Shown one piece after another: positions 38,109 to 47,033 of a stretch of DNA of 64,000 nucleotides. Below the pieces are notes generated by a model, which saw only the letters and a program-made list of their open reading frames with translations, was not told the origin of the DNA and did not search any database. The position numbers were made by a program, and so were the translations under genes. Source of the stretch: an uncultured Collinsella sp. (lineage in GTDB: Bacteria > Actinomycetota > Coriobacteriia > Coriobacteriales > Coriobacteriaceae); NCBI GenBank assembly GCA_900757495.1, contig CAAENX010000021.1, forward strand, positions 62,001 through 126,000. The letters are read 5' to 3'. Each line of letters starts with the position of its first letter. Positions within the stretch are counted from its first letter, which is position 1.

Positions 38109-39527
38109 ATGGCCTACGACGCCAAGAAAATCTACTACCGCTTCGACGATCACCTGAGCCGCCTGGTTCTGGATTACGAGGCGAGCCGTCAGATTTCGCC
38201 CGAAAGCGAAAACCTCTACCACGGCCTGCCGACCGCCCCGTACGACGAGGGCTTGTTCGTAGAGCACAACGTCAAGCGCGGTCTGCGCAATGCCGACGGC
38301 TCGGGCGTGGTCGCGGGCCTCACCCGCATCTCGGATGTGCATGGCTACAACAAGATCGACGGTAAGGTCGTGCCCGATCAGGGCAAACTCACGCTGCGCG
38401 GCTACAGCATCGAGGATCTGGTCAACAACGCCCAGGCCGAGAACCGCTACGGCTACGAAGAGGTCGCTTATCTGCTCATTACGGGCTCTCTGCCCACCAA
38501 GGAAGAGCTTGACGGTTTTTGCGAACGTCTGGGCGCTTTTAGGCACCTGAGCGACGAATACGTCCGCGAGTTCCCCATGACCACGGTGTCGTCAAGCATC
38601 ATGAATGTGCTTCAGCGCGCCGTGCTGCTGCTCTACGCCTTCGACGCCGAGCCCGACGCCATTACACCCGAGCACGAAATCGACGTCGCCATCTCCATGC
38701 TCGCCCGTCTCCCCCGCATCGCTGCCTTCGCGCATATGGCCTCGGTCGCCAAGCGCCGCGGCTCCGAGGTTCATGTACCGCACCCCACACCCGGACTCTC
38801 CACCGCCGAGACCATCCTGCAGGTGTTGCGCGGCGGCATGGAGTTCACCCGCGACGAAGCGATGCTGCTCGACGTGATGCTCATGCTGCATGCCGAGCAC
38901 GGCGGCGGCAACAACTCCACGTTTGCCTGCCGCGTGCTGTCCTCCTCGGCCACCGATCCGTATTCCGCCTACGCCGCGGCTATCGGCTCGCTCAAGGGTC
39001 CGCGCCACGGCGGCGCCAACGCCAAAGTCGTGTCCATGCACGAGGACATCCGTGCGCATGTCTCCAATTGGGAGGACGAGGACGAAGTCGCAGCCTACCT
39101 GGGCAAGATTCTCGACAAGCAGGCCTTCGACGGCACGGGTCTCATCTACGGCATGGGCCACGCCGTCTACACGCTGAGCGACCCGCGCGCCGAGGTGTGT
39201 CGTCGTTACGCGCGCACACTGGCCGCCAAGAAGGACCTGGGCGATGAGTTCGCACTCATCGAGCGCATCGAGCGCCTGGCACCGCAGGTGATGCGCGACC
39301 ACGGCATGACCAAGCCTATCTGCGCCAACATCGACCTGTACACAGGCTTTATCTACAAGATGCTCGGCGTGCCCGAAACGCTTTTTACGCCGCTATTCGC
39401 CGTCGCCCGCATGGCCGGCTGGTCGGCACACCGCATGGAAGAGCTCTTCTGCGCGCACCGTATTATTCGCCCGGCCTATCGTCCGGTGATCGAGCCGCTG
39501 GAGTATAAGCCGCTCGCCGACCGCTAG
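38109..39527 (+). CDS. Citrate synthase (citrate/2-methylcitrate family)
   Basis: 472 residues, with an N-terminal extension of about 60 residues before the citrate synthase fold. Joins acetyl-CoA (or propionyl-CoA) to oxaloacetate. Active-site residues seen: His264 (LHAEHGGGN), His300 (GPRHGGAN), His351 (GMGHAVY) and Asp358 (SDPRAE). The long form resembles anaerobe Gram-positive enzymes; citrate versus 2-methylcitrate activity cannot be separated by eye. AGGAGAGGAG precedes the ATG. A strong terminator follows. Confidence 0.93.
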   Translation: MAYDAKKIYYRFDDHLSRLVLDYEASRQISPESENLYHGLPTAPYDEGLFVEHNVKRGLRNADGSGVVAGLTRISDVHGYNKIDGKVVPDQGKLTLRGYSIEDLVNNAQAENRYGYEEVAYLLITGSLPTKEELDGFCERLGAFRHLSDEYVREFPMTTVSSSIMNVLQRAVLLLYAFDAEPDAITPEHEIDVAISMLARLPRIAAFAHMASVAKRRGSEVHVPHPTPGLSTAETILQVLRGGMEFTRDEAMLLDVMLMLHAEHGGGNNSTFACRVLSSSATDPYSAYAAAIGSLKGPRHGGANAKVVSMHEDIRAHVSNWEDEDEVAAYLGKILDKQAFDGTGLIYGMGHAVYTLSDPRAEVCRRYARTLAAKKDLGDEFALIERIERLAPQVMRDHGMTKPICANIDLYTGFIYKMLGVPETLFTPLFAVARMAGWSAHRMEELFCAHRIIRPAYRPVIEPLEYKPLADR

Positions 39528-39550
39528 GACGCGGACCGTTATAGAACTCG

Positions 39551-39590
39551 AGCGTGGCCAGGGCATCGCCGCCCTCGGCCACGCTTTTTA
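39551..39590 (+). terminator. Citrate synthase terminator
   Basis: AGCGTGGCC and GGCCACGCT arms with an inner GGGC/GCCC dyad, followed by TTTTTAT. 24 bp past the stop and 25 bp before the next gene. Confidence 0.88.
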
Positions 39591-39614
39591 TGCCAGCAGA
39601 AAGGGCTGCATCAA

Positions 39615-40457
39615 ATGATTGTGTTTTCCGATATGGACGGAACGCTGCTGACGAGCGATAAGCAGATGAGCGATGCCACCTGGGCGATGCTCGACGAGCT
39701 CGCACGTCGCGGCATTGAGTTTGTTCCCTGCACGGGGCGTCCGCTGTCGGGCATCTTTGAGCCCATCCTCGCCCACCCCGCCGTGCACTATGCCGTCTGT
39801 GCCAACGGTGCCAGCGTCTGGCAGCTCGAGGACGGTACGCCCACCGATACCTCACGTGCTACGCGCATTTTGAGCCGACCGCTCGACCGCGCCATCGCCC
39901 ACCGCGTCCATAGCATTGCCGCCGGCCACGATGTGACCTTCGATATCTTCGCGGATGGGCAGTGCTTCCTCCCCCGCTCGCTCTACACGCGCCTGGACGA
40001 ATTCTGCGGCGGCGACCCCCACATCGCAGCTTCGCTCAAGCGCACACGAACACCGATCGACATGGATATCGACAGCAAGATCGACGAGGTCGAGACGCTC
40101 GAACGCATCGCCATGTACTGGCACGACCCGGCCGATCGCGACGCCATCGCGGCTGAGCTCGACACGCTCGGAGGCATTGAGGTCACGCGTTCGTACGCCA
40201 TGAATATCGAGGTCATGGGCGAGGGCGCCACCAAGGGAACGGCCCTCACGTGGCTATGCGAGCACCTGGGCGAGCATCTTGCCGACGCTTGGGCGTTCGG
40301 CGACAACATCAACGACATCCCCATGTTGCAGGCAGCGGGCCACGGCATGGCCATGATCAACGCCGAGCCCGAGGACCGCAAGGCCGCCGACGCCATCACC
40401 GAATACGACAACGACCAGGACGGCGTCGCCCGCACCATCATGGCCGCCCTCGCCTAG
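39615..40457 (+). CDS. Cof-type HAD phosphatase
   Basis: 280 residues. HAD motif I SDMDGTLL with Asp6 nucleophile and Asp8, motif II CTGRP, motif III Lys in EGATKGTAL and motif IV GDNINDIPML. The large C2-type cap places it with Cof/YbiV sugar-phosphate and cofactor phosphatases; substrate unknown. Converges on a second Cof-type gene 42 bp away on the other strand. The two share fold and length but little sequence beyond the motifs, so they are old paralogues. Confidence 0.9.
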   Translation: MIVFSDMDGTLLTSDKQMSDATWAMLDELARRGIEFVPCTGRPLSGIFEPILAHPAVHYAVCANGASVWQLEDGTPTDTSRATRILSRPLDRAIAHRVHSIAAGHDVTFDIFADGQCFLPRSLYTRLDEFCGGDPHIAASLKRTRTPIDMDIDSKIDEVETLERIAMYWHDPADRDAIAAELDTLGGIEVTRSYAMNIEVMGEGATKGTALTWLCEHLGEHLADAWAFGDNINDIPMLQAAGHGMAMINAEPEDRKAADAITEYDNDQDGVARTIMAALA

Positions 40458-40467
40458 CAGCAGCAAC

Positions 40468-40498
40468 CCGGCAGAAAAGGAACGTCCCCATCTGCCGG
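40468..40498. repeat. Repeat D-like hairpin (CCGGCAG / CTGCCGG)
   Basis: CCGGCAG and CTGCCGG arms around AAAAGGAACGTCCCCAT. Its core recurs at 43497-43523 with the same loop and a swapped closing base pair. It fills the 42 bp between two convergent HAD genes and overlaps neither. Confidence 0.75.
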
Positions 40499-40499
40499 A

Positions 40500-41294
40500 T
40501 TAGGCGAGACTCTCCAGCACGCGACGGAGTTCTTGCTGGACGGCGTGGTCGCGGTTGCAGCCTACGACGCGATCGGCAACCGCTTTGAGCGCGGGGCGCG
40601 CGTTTTCCATCGCGCAGCCCGTGCCGACAAAGCGAATGATCTCGTAGTCGTTCATAGAGTCGCCAAACGCCATGACCTCGTCGCGCCCAATGCCATAATG
40701 CTCCGCGAGCTGTGCGATGCCCGAGGCCTTCGACACGCCGGGCTGCATGGCATCGATCCACGCGTTGCCCGAGGGCGCGAAAGAGAACAGGTCGCCCAGC
40801 TCGCGCTGCAACACGTAGGCGTTGTCCATCACGTTGCCGTCATCGCAGATAATCGATGCCTTGATGATATTCACATGCGGATCGGGCAGTCCCCAAATGC
40901 GTTCGGCGTTGGGCAGATCTTTGTCGATCTCGCGGACAAATTTGTCCTCGTCGTCGAGCAAAAAGGACTTGGTGCGATCAAAGAGCGCCAGATGCATGTT
41001 AGGAAACATCTTGACCGTGCGCGCGAGCTTGCGGACGGCGAGATGAGAATATACCTCGCGATCGACCTCAACCCCTTCTGCATAGACCTGCGCACCATTC
41101 GCCGCGACAAAGTCCATCTTGTCGCGAACGGGCGCAAAGAACTCGCATAGGCGGTCGTAACGGCGGCCCGAGGACGCAGCAAAGTGCACGCCATGCTCGC
41201 GCAGGGCCTCAATCAGCTCATATGTCTCGGGCGGTACCTGGCTATTCTCATCAAGCAACGTGCCGTCCATATCGGATGCAATCAGTTTAAACAT
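40500..41294 (-). CDS. Cof-type HAD phosphatase
   Basis: 264 residues. Motif I ASDMDGTLLD (Asp8, Asp10), motif II SSGR, the motif III Lys near GVSKASGI and motif IV FGDSMNDYEII. Cytoplasmic Cof-family hydrolase of phosphorylated sugars or cofactors; substrate unknown. GAAGGGAGC before the ATG. The 198 bp upstream, shared with adenine deaminase's 3' end, holds a Repeat D copy. Confidence 0.9.
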   Translation of the reverse strand: MFKLIASDMDGTLLDENSQVPPETYELIEALREHGVHFAASSGRRYDRLCEFFAPVRDKMDFVAANGAQVYAEGVEVDREVYSHLAVRKLARTVKMFPNMHLALFDRTKSFLLDDEDKFVREIDKDLPNAERIWGLPDPHVNIIKASIICDDGNVMDNAYVLQRELGDLFSFAPSGNAWIDAMQPGVSKASGIAQLAEHYGIGRDEVMAFGDSMNDYEIIRFVGTGCAMENARPALKAVADRVVGCNRDHAVQQELRRVLESLA

Positions 41295-41465
41295 AGAAAA
41301 GCTCCCTTCGGGCTTGATGGAATCGGACGTATATCCAAAATCACCGTACCCAAAAGGAGCTCAGATAAGACTCTGCGGGCGTAAACGTTACAAGGACCTA
41401 GCAAATAGCTCACGCGCGCCGGATGTCCCACGGCCGCAGCGTCAGGCGACACGCCACCCCGACGG

Positions 41466-41498
41466 CTAGTCGTTTAAGAACGTCCCCGATGACTAGTC
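41466..41498. repeat. Repeat D copy overlapping the ade stop codon
   Basis: The reverse complement reads GACTAGTCATCGGGGACGTT then CTTAAACGACTAG, matching 9321-9354. The palindromic GACTAGTC end (41491-41498) contains the TAG stop codon of the adenine deaminase gene. Confidence 0.75.
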
Positions 41499-43313
41499 GG
41501 CGTAGGTGAAGGTCGTGACGTCGAACATGCCCTCGGGACGGATGCGAAGCGTCGGGATGACCGGCAGGGGCAGGAAGATGATGCCCATGATGGGGTCGAG
41601 CGGCGGCTCAATACCCATGGCGCGCGCCTTGACCATAAAGTCGTCGTGCTGCGCCGCCACGTCCTCGGCCGCGCCCTCGCTCATCAGGCCACCGAGCGCC
41701 AGCGGGATGCGCGCTACGACCTCGCCATCGCGTACCAGCACGTGACCGCCCTGGCCAACAGCCTCGACGGCAGCCATCATATCGGCCGCGTTGTCGCCCA
41801 CCACGCACACGTTGTGCGAATCGTGGCCGATCGTCGAGGCGATGGCACCGCCCGTGATGGTAAAGCCGCGCACCCAGCCGCGACCGATGTGCTTGCCAAC
41901 AAGACCCAGGCCCGCAGGGCCATCACCGTCGGCACCCTCGGCCTGCAGTGACACGCCGCGGCCGTGGCGCTCGATCAGCATAATGCGGCGCAGGCCCTCG
42001 ACACTCTCGGGGCGAGCCATACCCGTGATGGCCTTACCCGGCACCACGTCAATCACGGCCTCGCCCGGCTTAAAGGCGTAGTCGAATACATCGAGCGAAA
42101 GCTTCGGCAGCTTAACAGAGGCGCGCAGCTCATCGGCAAGGGCCGCAACCTCGGCCATCTCGGGTGCGATCTCGCCCACAAAGGTGCCGTCCTGCGCCAC
42201 CAGAGCACCGGCGGCATATACGCGATGCGGAGCCGTGGCAAACGTCAGGTCATTGAGCACCAGCAGGTCGGCACGCTTACCCGGGGCAATCGCACCACGT
42301 AGCTCATGCGGGTCGCGGCAGCCGTGATCCAGGCCAAACGCCTCGGCCGTGGAGAGGGACGCCATAGAGATAGCGACCACGGGGTCGATACCGGCCTCAA
42401 TCGCCACGCGGCAGGCATTGTCGATCATGCCGGTCGCAAGCGCATCGGAAGGGGCGCGGTCGTCAGTCGCAAAGCAACAGCGGCGGGCGCGCGCGGGATT
42501 CTCCAGCAGCATCGGCGACAGGTTGGCCAGGTCATGGCTGCACGTACCCTCGCGCAGCATCACGTACATGCCACGAGACAGCTTGTCGAGCGCCTCCTCG
42601 GGAATCGTCGACTCGTGGTCGGCGATAATACCCGCTGCAGCATAGGCGTTGAGATCCTTGCCGGCAACGAGCGGAGCATGGCCATCGACCTGCTTTGACG
42701 GCGTCTGGTTGGCAGCATCGATGCGAGCGCAGGTCTCGGGATCGGCCATAAAGACGCCCGGCAGGTTCATCATCTCGCCCAGACCAAAGACATCGCCCGG
42801 ATGCTCGCCAAAAAACTCCTGCATATCGGCGGCGGTGATGACGGCACCGGCCTGCTCATCGGGCAGTGCGGGCACGCACGAGGGCATCATGTACTTGATG
42901 GAAATGGGCGCGCGACGACCGTCCTCGATCATAAAGCGTAGGCCGTCGAGGCCCGCCACGTTGGCAATCTCGTGGCTGTCGGCAATGGCGGTGGTGGTAC
43001 CGCGCGTCGCCGCCATGCGCGCATACTCGGCGGGGCGGATGTTCGAGGACTCAATGTGCAGATGTCCGTCGATAAAACCGGGGGCGAGATAGCGACCCTG
43101 GCAGTCGATAACCTCGGCAGCCTCATAGGTACCGGCGGCATCGTCGCGACCGTTGTAGAGCACGCCGACGATTACGCCGTCCTTGACGGCAACGCTGCCA
43201 CGCGCCACGCGCTGACCGTACACGTCGACAATCTGCGCATTGGTAAACAGCGTGTCGACGGGCACGCGACCCTCGGCGGCCTCGATCACAGACCTCATGA
43301 CCTCAACGGACAT
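41493..43313 (-). CDS. ade: Adenine deaminase
   Basis: 606 residues from the ATG at 43313 with AAGGAG upstream. Converts adenine to hypoxanthine plus ammonia in purine salvage. Amidohydrolase metal motif DGHLHIESS (His84, His86), DSHEIANV, the Glu/His in GLGEMMN and VDGHAPLV, and CFATDDR are as in the bacterial Ade family, with its extra C-terminal domain (TIGHDSHNVCVVG; PLPVIPTLRI near the end). The stop codon is inside a Repeat D element. Purine genes lie elsewhere in the window (NCS2 permease, XdhC). Confidence 0.95.
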   Translation of the reverse strand: MSVEVMRSVIEAAEGRVPVDTLFTNAQIVDVYGQRVARGSVAVKDGVIVGVLYNGRDDAAGTYEAAEVIDCQGRYLAPGFIDGHLHIESSNIRPAEYARMAATRGTTTAIADSHEIANVAGLDGLRFMIEDGRRAPISIKYMMPSCVPALPDEQAGAVITAADMQEFFGEHPGDVFGLGEMMNLPGVFMADPETCARIDAANQTPSKQVDGHAPLVAGKDLNAYAAAGIIADHESTIPEEALDKLSRGMYVMLREGTCSHDLANLSPMLLENPARARRCCFATDDRAPSDALATGMIDNACRVAIEAGIDPVVAISMASLSTAEAFGLDHGCRDPHELRGAIAPGKRADLLVLNDLTFATAPHRVYAAGALVAQDGTFVGEIAPEMAEVAALADELRASVKLPKLSLDVFDYAFKPGEAVIDVVPGKAITGMARPESVEGLRRIMLIERHGRGVSLQAEGADGDGPAGLGLVGKHIGRGWVRGFTITGGAIASTIGHDSHNVCVVGDNAADMMAAVEAVGQGGHVLVRDGEVVARIPLALGGLMSEGAAEDVAAQHDDFMVKARAMGIEPPLDPIMGIIFLPLPVIPTLRIRPEGMFDVTTFTYAD

Positions 43314-43381
43314 ACATACTCCTTTAACCGTAGAAAACAGCTGCGGAGCGGACGAGCCTTCACCGCAGCAAGCCAATAGCC

Positions 43382-43409
43382 ATTGTATGCCCAAACGATG
43401 GGCCAACAA
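43382..43409 (-). promoter_or_regulatory. Probable ade promoter
   Basis: On the minus strand TTGTTG (43404-43409) and TACAAT (43382-43387) are 16 bp apart, 69 bp before the ade ATG. No purine riboswitch fold is recognised in the leader. Confidence 0.6.
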
Positions 43410-43450
43410 TACGCCCCTCCGCTTAACGGCACACGCCGCTTGGCGCGATG

Positions 43451-43523
43451 GGGACAGGTTGCTTTGCACCAATGACAAGGAGTGTCCCAAAGTGCCGGCA
43501 CAAAAGGAACGTCCCCAAGTGCC
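43451..43523. repeat. Repeat C half-unit and Repeat D-like hairpin in tandem
   Basis: GGGACAGGTTGCTTTGCACCA (43451-43471) is the Repeat C half-sequence. It is followed by GGCAC...GTGCC arms (43497-43523) around AAAAGGAACGTCCCCAA, the same loop as at 40470 with the closing G-C turned to C-G. The element lies between ade and tyrS. Confidence 0.72.
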
Positions 43524-43562
43524 AAAAAGGCCGCAGTCGGAATCGTTCCGGCTGCGGCCTTG
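43524..43562 (-). terminator. tyrS terminator
   Basis: On the minus strand AAGGCCGCAGCCGGAA pairs with TTCCGACTGCGGCCTT (one G-U), then TTTGG. 27 bp past the tyrS stop. Confidence 0.88.
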
Positions 43563-43588
43563 TTGCACTTGTGAGGTCAACTTGCTCG

Positions 43589-44800
43589 TTAGACCAACTT
43601 GAAGCCCTTGCGCTTGCCTACGGAGAGGGTGTCGCCCAGCTTGAGGGCGCTCGGGTCGATGTTGTAGCTCTTGGGAGCCACGGCCTCGCCGTTGATCTTG
43701 ACGCCGCCGCCGTCGATATCGCGGCGGGCCTGGCCGGCGCTCGCCGAAAGGCCCAGGTCCTTAAGCAGGCCTGCGAGGTAGATCTGGCCCTCGTCGTTAA
43801 CGGTCAGCTCAACGTGCTTCTCGGGGAAATCGGCAAGCTGGCCCTCCTTGAACACACGGTCGAACTCGGCCTGGGCCTCGTCGCCGGCGCCGGCGCCGTG
43901 GTAGGTATCGCACAGGTCGCGGCCCAGAGCGCGCTTGAGCTCGTAGGGGTCGGCGGAACCGTCGGCCAGGGCGGCGTCGATCTTGTCGACCTCGGCCGGG
44001 GTGAGCGAGCTGGCCAGACGATAGTACTTGCCGATCATCTCGTCGGGGATAGACATGGTCTTGCCGAACATATCCTTGGGAGCGTCGGTCAGGCCGATGT
44101 AGTTGCCGTAGGACTTGGACATCTTGCGCACGCCGTCGGTACCCTCGAGCAGCGGCATGGTGAGCGCGATCTGCGGCTCCATGCCCATCTTCTCCATAAG
44201 CTCGCGGCCAGCGAGCAGGTTGAAGAGCTGGTCGGTGCCGCCCATCTCCACGTCGGCCTTGATCTGAACGGAGTCGAAGGCCTGCATCACGGGGTACAGG
44301 AACTCGTGCAGGGCGATCGGCGTCTGGGACTGGTAGCGCTTGGTAAAGTCGTCGCGCTCGAGGATGCGGGCGACGGTGAACTTGGAGCACACCTGCAGCA
44401 GGCCGGCCAGATCCATCGACAGGATCCAGTCGCCGTTGTGCACGATGGTGGTCTTCTCGGGATCCAGGATCTTCATGGCCTGGCTCACGTAGGTCTCGGC
44501 GTTGGCCTCGATCTGCTCCTGCGAAAGTTGCGGGCGGGTGGAGTTCTTGCCCGAAGGATCGCCGATCAGTGCGGTGCCGTTACCAATGATGAGGGTGACG
44601 TTGTGGCCCAGGTCCTGGAACTGACGCATCTTGCGCAGGGGCACGGCATGGCCCAGGTGCAGGTCGGGGCTGGTGGGATCGACGCCGAGCTTGATGTTGA
44701 GGGGCTCGCCCTTCTCAAGCTTCTTGCGAAGGTCGGCCTCGGGGACGATCTGCGCTGCGCCCGAGGTGATGATACGCATTTGCTCGTCGACAGACAGCAT
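43589..44800 (-). CDS. tyrS: Tyrosyl-tRNA synthetase
   Basis: 403 residues. Class I Rossmann catalytic core with HLGH (48-51, the HIGH motif) and KMSKS (about 228), then a C-terminal S4 RNA-binding domain (LGLSASAGQARRDIDGGGVKING). The sequence around KLGVDPTSPDLHLGHAVPL is of the TyrZ-like second type. AAAGGAGG before the ATG. The leader is short and shows no T-box. The U32 gene lies 97 bp upstream on the same strand. Confidence 0.96.
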   Translation of the reverse strand: MLSVDEQMRIITSGAAQIVPEADLRKKLEKGEPLNIKLGVDPTSPDLHLGHAVPLRKMRQFQDLGHNVTLIIGNGTALIGDPSGKNSTRPQLSQEQIEANAETYVSQAMKILDPEKTTIVHNGDWILSMDLAGLLQVCSKFTVARILERDDFTKRYQSQTPIALHEFLYPVMQAFDSVQIKADVEMGGTDQLFNLLAGRELMEKMGMEPQIALTMPLLEGTDGVRKMSKSYGNYIGLTDAPKDMFGKTMSIPDEMIGKYYRLASSLTPAEVDKIDAALADGSADPYELKRALGRDLCDTYHGAGAGDEAQAEFDRVFKEGQLADFPEKHVELTVNDEGQIYLAGLLKDLGLSASAGQARRDIDGGGVKINGEAVAPKSYNIDPSALKLGDTLSVGKRKGFKLV

Positions 44801-44897
44801 TGGGTATCCTCCTTTTGCTATAGCACCCTCACCGGATACGGCGGTGCTCGAAGTTCATAAACCCACTCATAATAACCAAAACGGCGCGGCCGAACAC

Positions 44898-46868
44898 CTA
44901 CGACAGGAAAATCCTCGTCCTGCCGCACGCGTCGATAACGACCGGCAAACGCGTGCCGTCACGTTCGACCAAAAAGTGCGCCCGCTGACGGCGCGAGCAG
45001 TCACGGCAACGGACCTGCCCCGTCGCATCCGTGACGCAGGCGCCCTCGGCAGTCAGCAAGCAGTGCTCGCACACCATGAGCTCGGGACGGTCGGCGTCAA
45101 CAGGCCCCAAGACACCGGGGCAAGCGGCAAGCTCGGCAACACGCTCCGCGTCGTCGGCGACAAGCTCGGCAGGCACATACACACGGCCCGCGCCGAGCCC
45201 GCGTAGCCAGGCAAGCGTAGCCCGGTTTGCGCAAAACACCGGTGCCGCAACGTCAAACGCCACGCCCAGCTCATGCGCCATCGCCACCTGTCCCAGATTA
45301 CGACAGACGACGCGCCCGGCACGCCGCATAAGCGAGCGGGTACGCGAGGCATCGGCTGCGCGACAGACCTCGTCGAGCACCACGGTCGCATCGGACAGAT
45401 CGCGCTCGCCGCGCGGGTCGGCATCCATCAGCCGCCAGGCAAAGACCATGCGATCGGAAGCCCCCTTTTCCGTCGGCTCCGTCAACGCCGCCTCGGGCAC
45501 GTCGCCAACAGTCATGGCGGCCTCAAAGGGCAGTATCTCAACGGCTCGTGCAACGGGTACGACCGCGTCCGCCTCGACCCGCATGTGCCCCAGCGCCGTC
45601 GCCGTCTGCTCCAACACGCCGGCGCTACGAATCAGGTACACCTCGCATCCCGCATCCACCTTGCGCTTGCAGTGCACGACAACGCGCTCCCCCGCCGCTG
45701 CATCCACCGGGCAGGGCACCTGGGGCCAGCGCTTGGGCACATCGGGGCGTGCATCGGCACCCGGATAGAACCGGATCTCGAGCGTGTCGCCCGCGGCCAC
45801 GGCGGCATCGAGTTCGACGGTCACCTCTTCGTGACCCACCGTCACCAAGTGGCCCACGCGCACGCCCTGGTTAATCGCACGCTCAAAGCTCATGAGCTCA
45901 GCACCCGATCGCCCCCGCAGATACGCATCGGTAAACCCGCGGTTGAACGACCTGCCCAGCTCGCGCTCGAGCGCCGACACGGCAGCGGCATCCCACGCGC
46001 CATCGCGCAGCATATCGAGCGCACGACGCCACACCCGCACCACGTTGAACACGTAGTCGGGATTTTTCATGCGCCCCTCGATCTTGAGCGACGCCACCCC
46101 GGCCCCAACAAGCTCGGGCAGGTGCGCAATGCCCAGATAGTCGCGCGGGCACAGCAGACGATCGCCCTCCACGGAAACGACGCTCTCCCCCGCCTCGTCC
46201 ACCAGGTCGTACGCCAAGCGACACGGCTGCGTACAGTCGCCGCGCATCGCCGATCGTCCACGGCGCAGAGCCGAAAACTCGCAGGCGCCCGAATATCCAA
46301 TGCAAATCGCGCCATGGCAGAATACCTCGATAGGCACGCCGGTAGCACACAGGGCGGCAATCTCGTCGACCGCCAGCTCGCGGGCGGTCGTCACACGCTC
46401 GACGCCCAGCTCGTCGGCAGCCAGGCGCACGGCGCCTTCGCTATGAACGCCCGCCTGCGTGGACAGGTGAATCTCGACCCCGGGAATCGCCGCGCGCAAC
46501 GCGCATACCAATCCGGCGTCGGCAACAATCAGGGCATCGGCACCCAGCCCCAACGCATGGACCCCCAACGCCACCGCGTCGGCCAACTCGTCGTCGAACA
46601 CAAACACGTTGAGGGTCACGTATACACGCACGCCGTGCGCATGCGCCACGACGCAGCCGCGGGCGAACTCGTCGTCGGTAAAGCCGTGTGCGCTCACGCG
46701 GGCGTTAAACCCGCCCAGGCCCGCATAGATGGCATCGGCACCCGCCGCAATCGCCGCGAGCATCTGATCGAGCCCTCCGGCAGGCGCCAGCAGCTCGGGC
46801 AGCGCCGCCTCGGCAGCCCCCGGCTCGTTATCGCATTGTCCACTCGGCCCCGTCGTCCGAATCGCCAT
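44898..46868 (-). CDS. U32-family protein (peptidase U32 / tRNA hydroxylase-like)
   Basis: 656 residues from the ATG at 46868 with AAGGAG upstream. Matches the U32 signature: EVFCHGAICIGYSGACEFS, then RGDCTQPCRLAYDL with further conserved cysteines, preceded by a TIM-barrel half (LLAPAGGLDQMLAAIAAGADAIYAG). Characterised relatives (TrhP/RlhA) hydroxylate tRNA or rRNA bases, others were called collagenases. A C-terminal extension has Cys pairs (CEHCLL, CRDCSRRQ). Role here is probably RNA modification. Confidence 0.88.
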   Translation of the reverse strand: MAIRTTGPSGQCDNEPGAAEAALPELLAPAGGLDQMLAAIAAGADAIYAGLGGFNARVSAHGFTDDEFARGCVVAHAHGVRVYVTLNVFVFDDELADAVALGVHALGLGADALIVADAGLVCALRAAIPGVEIHLSTQAGVHSEGAVRLAADELGVERVTTARELAVDEIAALCATGVPIEVFCHGAICIGYSGACEFSALRRGRSAMRGDCTQPCRLAYDLVDEAGESVVSVEGDRLLCPRDYLGIAHLPELVGAGVASLKIEGRMKNPDYVFNVVRVWRRALDMLRDGAWDAAAVSALERELGRSFNRGFTDAYLRGRSGAELMSFERAINQGVRVGHLVTVGHEEVTVELDAAVAAGDTLEIRFYPGADARPDVPKRWPQVPCPVDAAAGERVVVHCKRKVDAGCEVYLIRSAGVLEQTATALGHMRVEADAVVPVARAVEILPFEAAMTVGDVPEAALTEPTEKGASDRMVFAWRLMDADPRGERDLSDATVVLDEVCRAADASRTRSLMRRAGRVVCRNLGQVAMAHELGVAFDVAAPVFCANRATLAWLRGLGAGRVYVPAELVADDAERVAELAACPGVLGPVDADRPELMVCEHCLLTAEGACVTDATGQVRCRDCSRRQRAHFLVERDGTRLPVVIDACGRTRIFLS

Positions 46869-47033
46869 CGGCAAACTCCTTACCAACAAGGTATGCATTC
46901 ACTCTGAAAAATACCGTCATCCAGCATACACGAGGCCTCGCGCGCCTCGTTTGGTTTATCGTGTAATAACTTATGTCCATCCTGCCCCAGCGGCGCACCC
47001 GCCGCCCGGCACGACATACCTGGAGGTCAATAT

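Noticed and set aside
44801..44897. T-box riboswitch before tyrS
   Set aside because: The gap is under 100 bp and lacks a T-box core and antiterminator.
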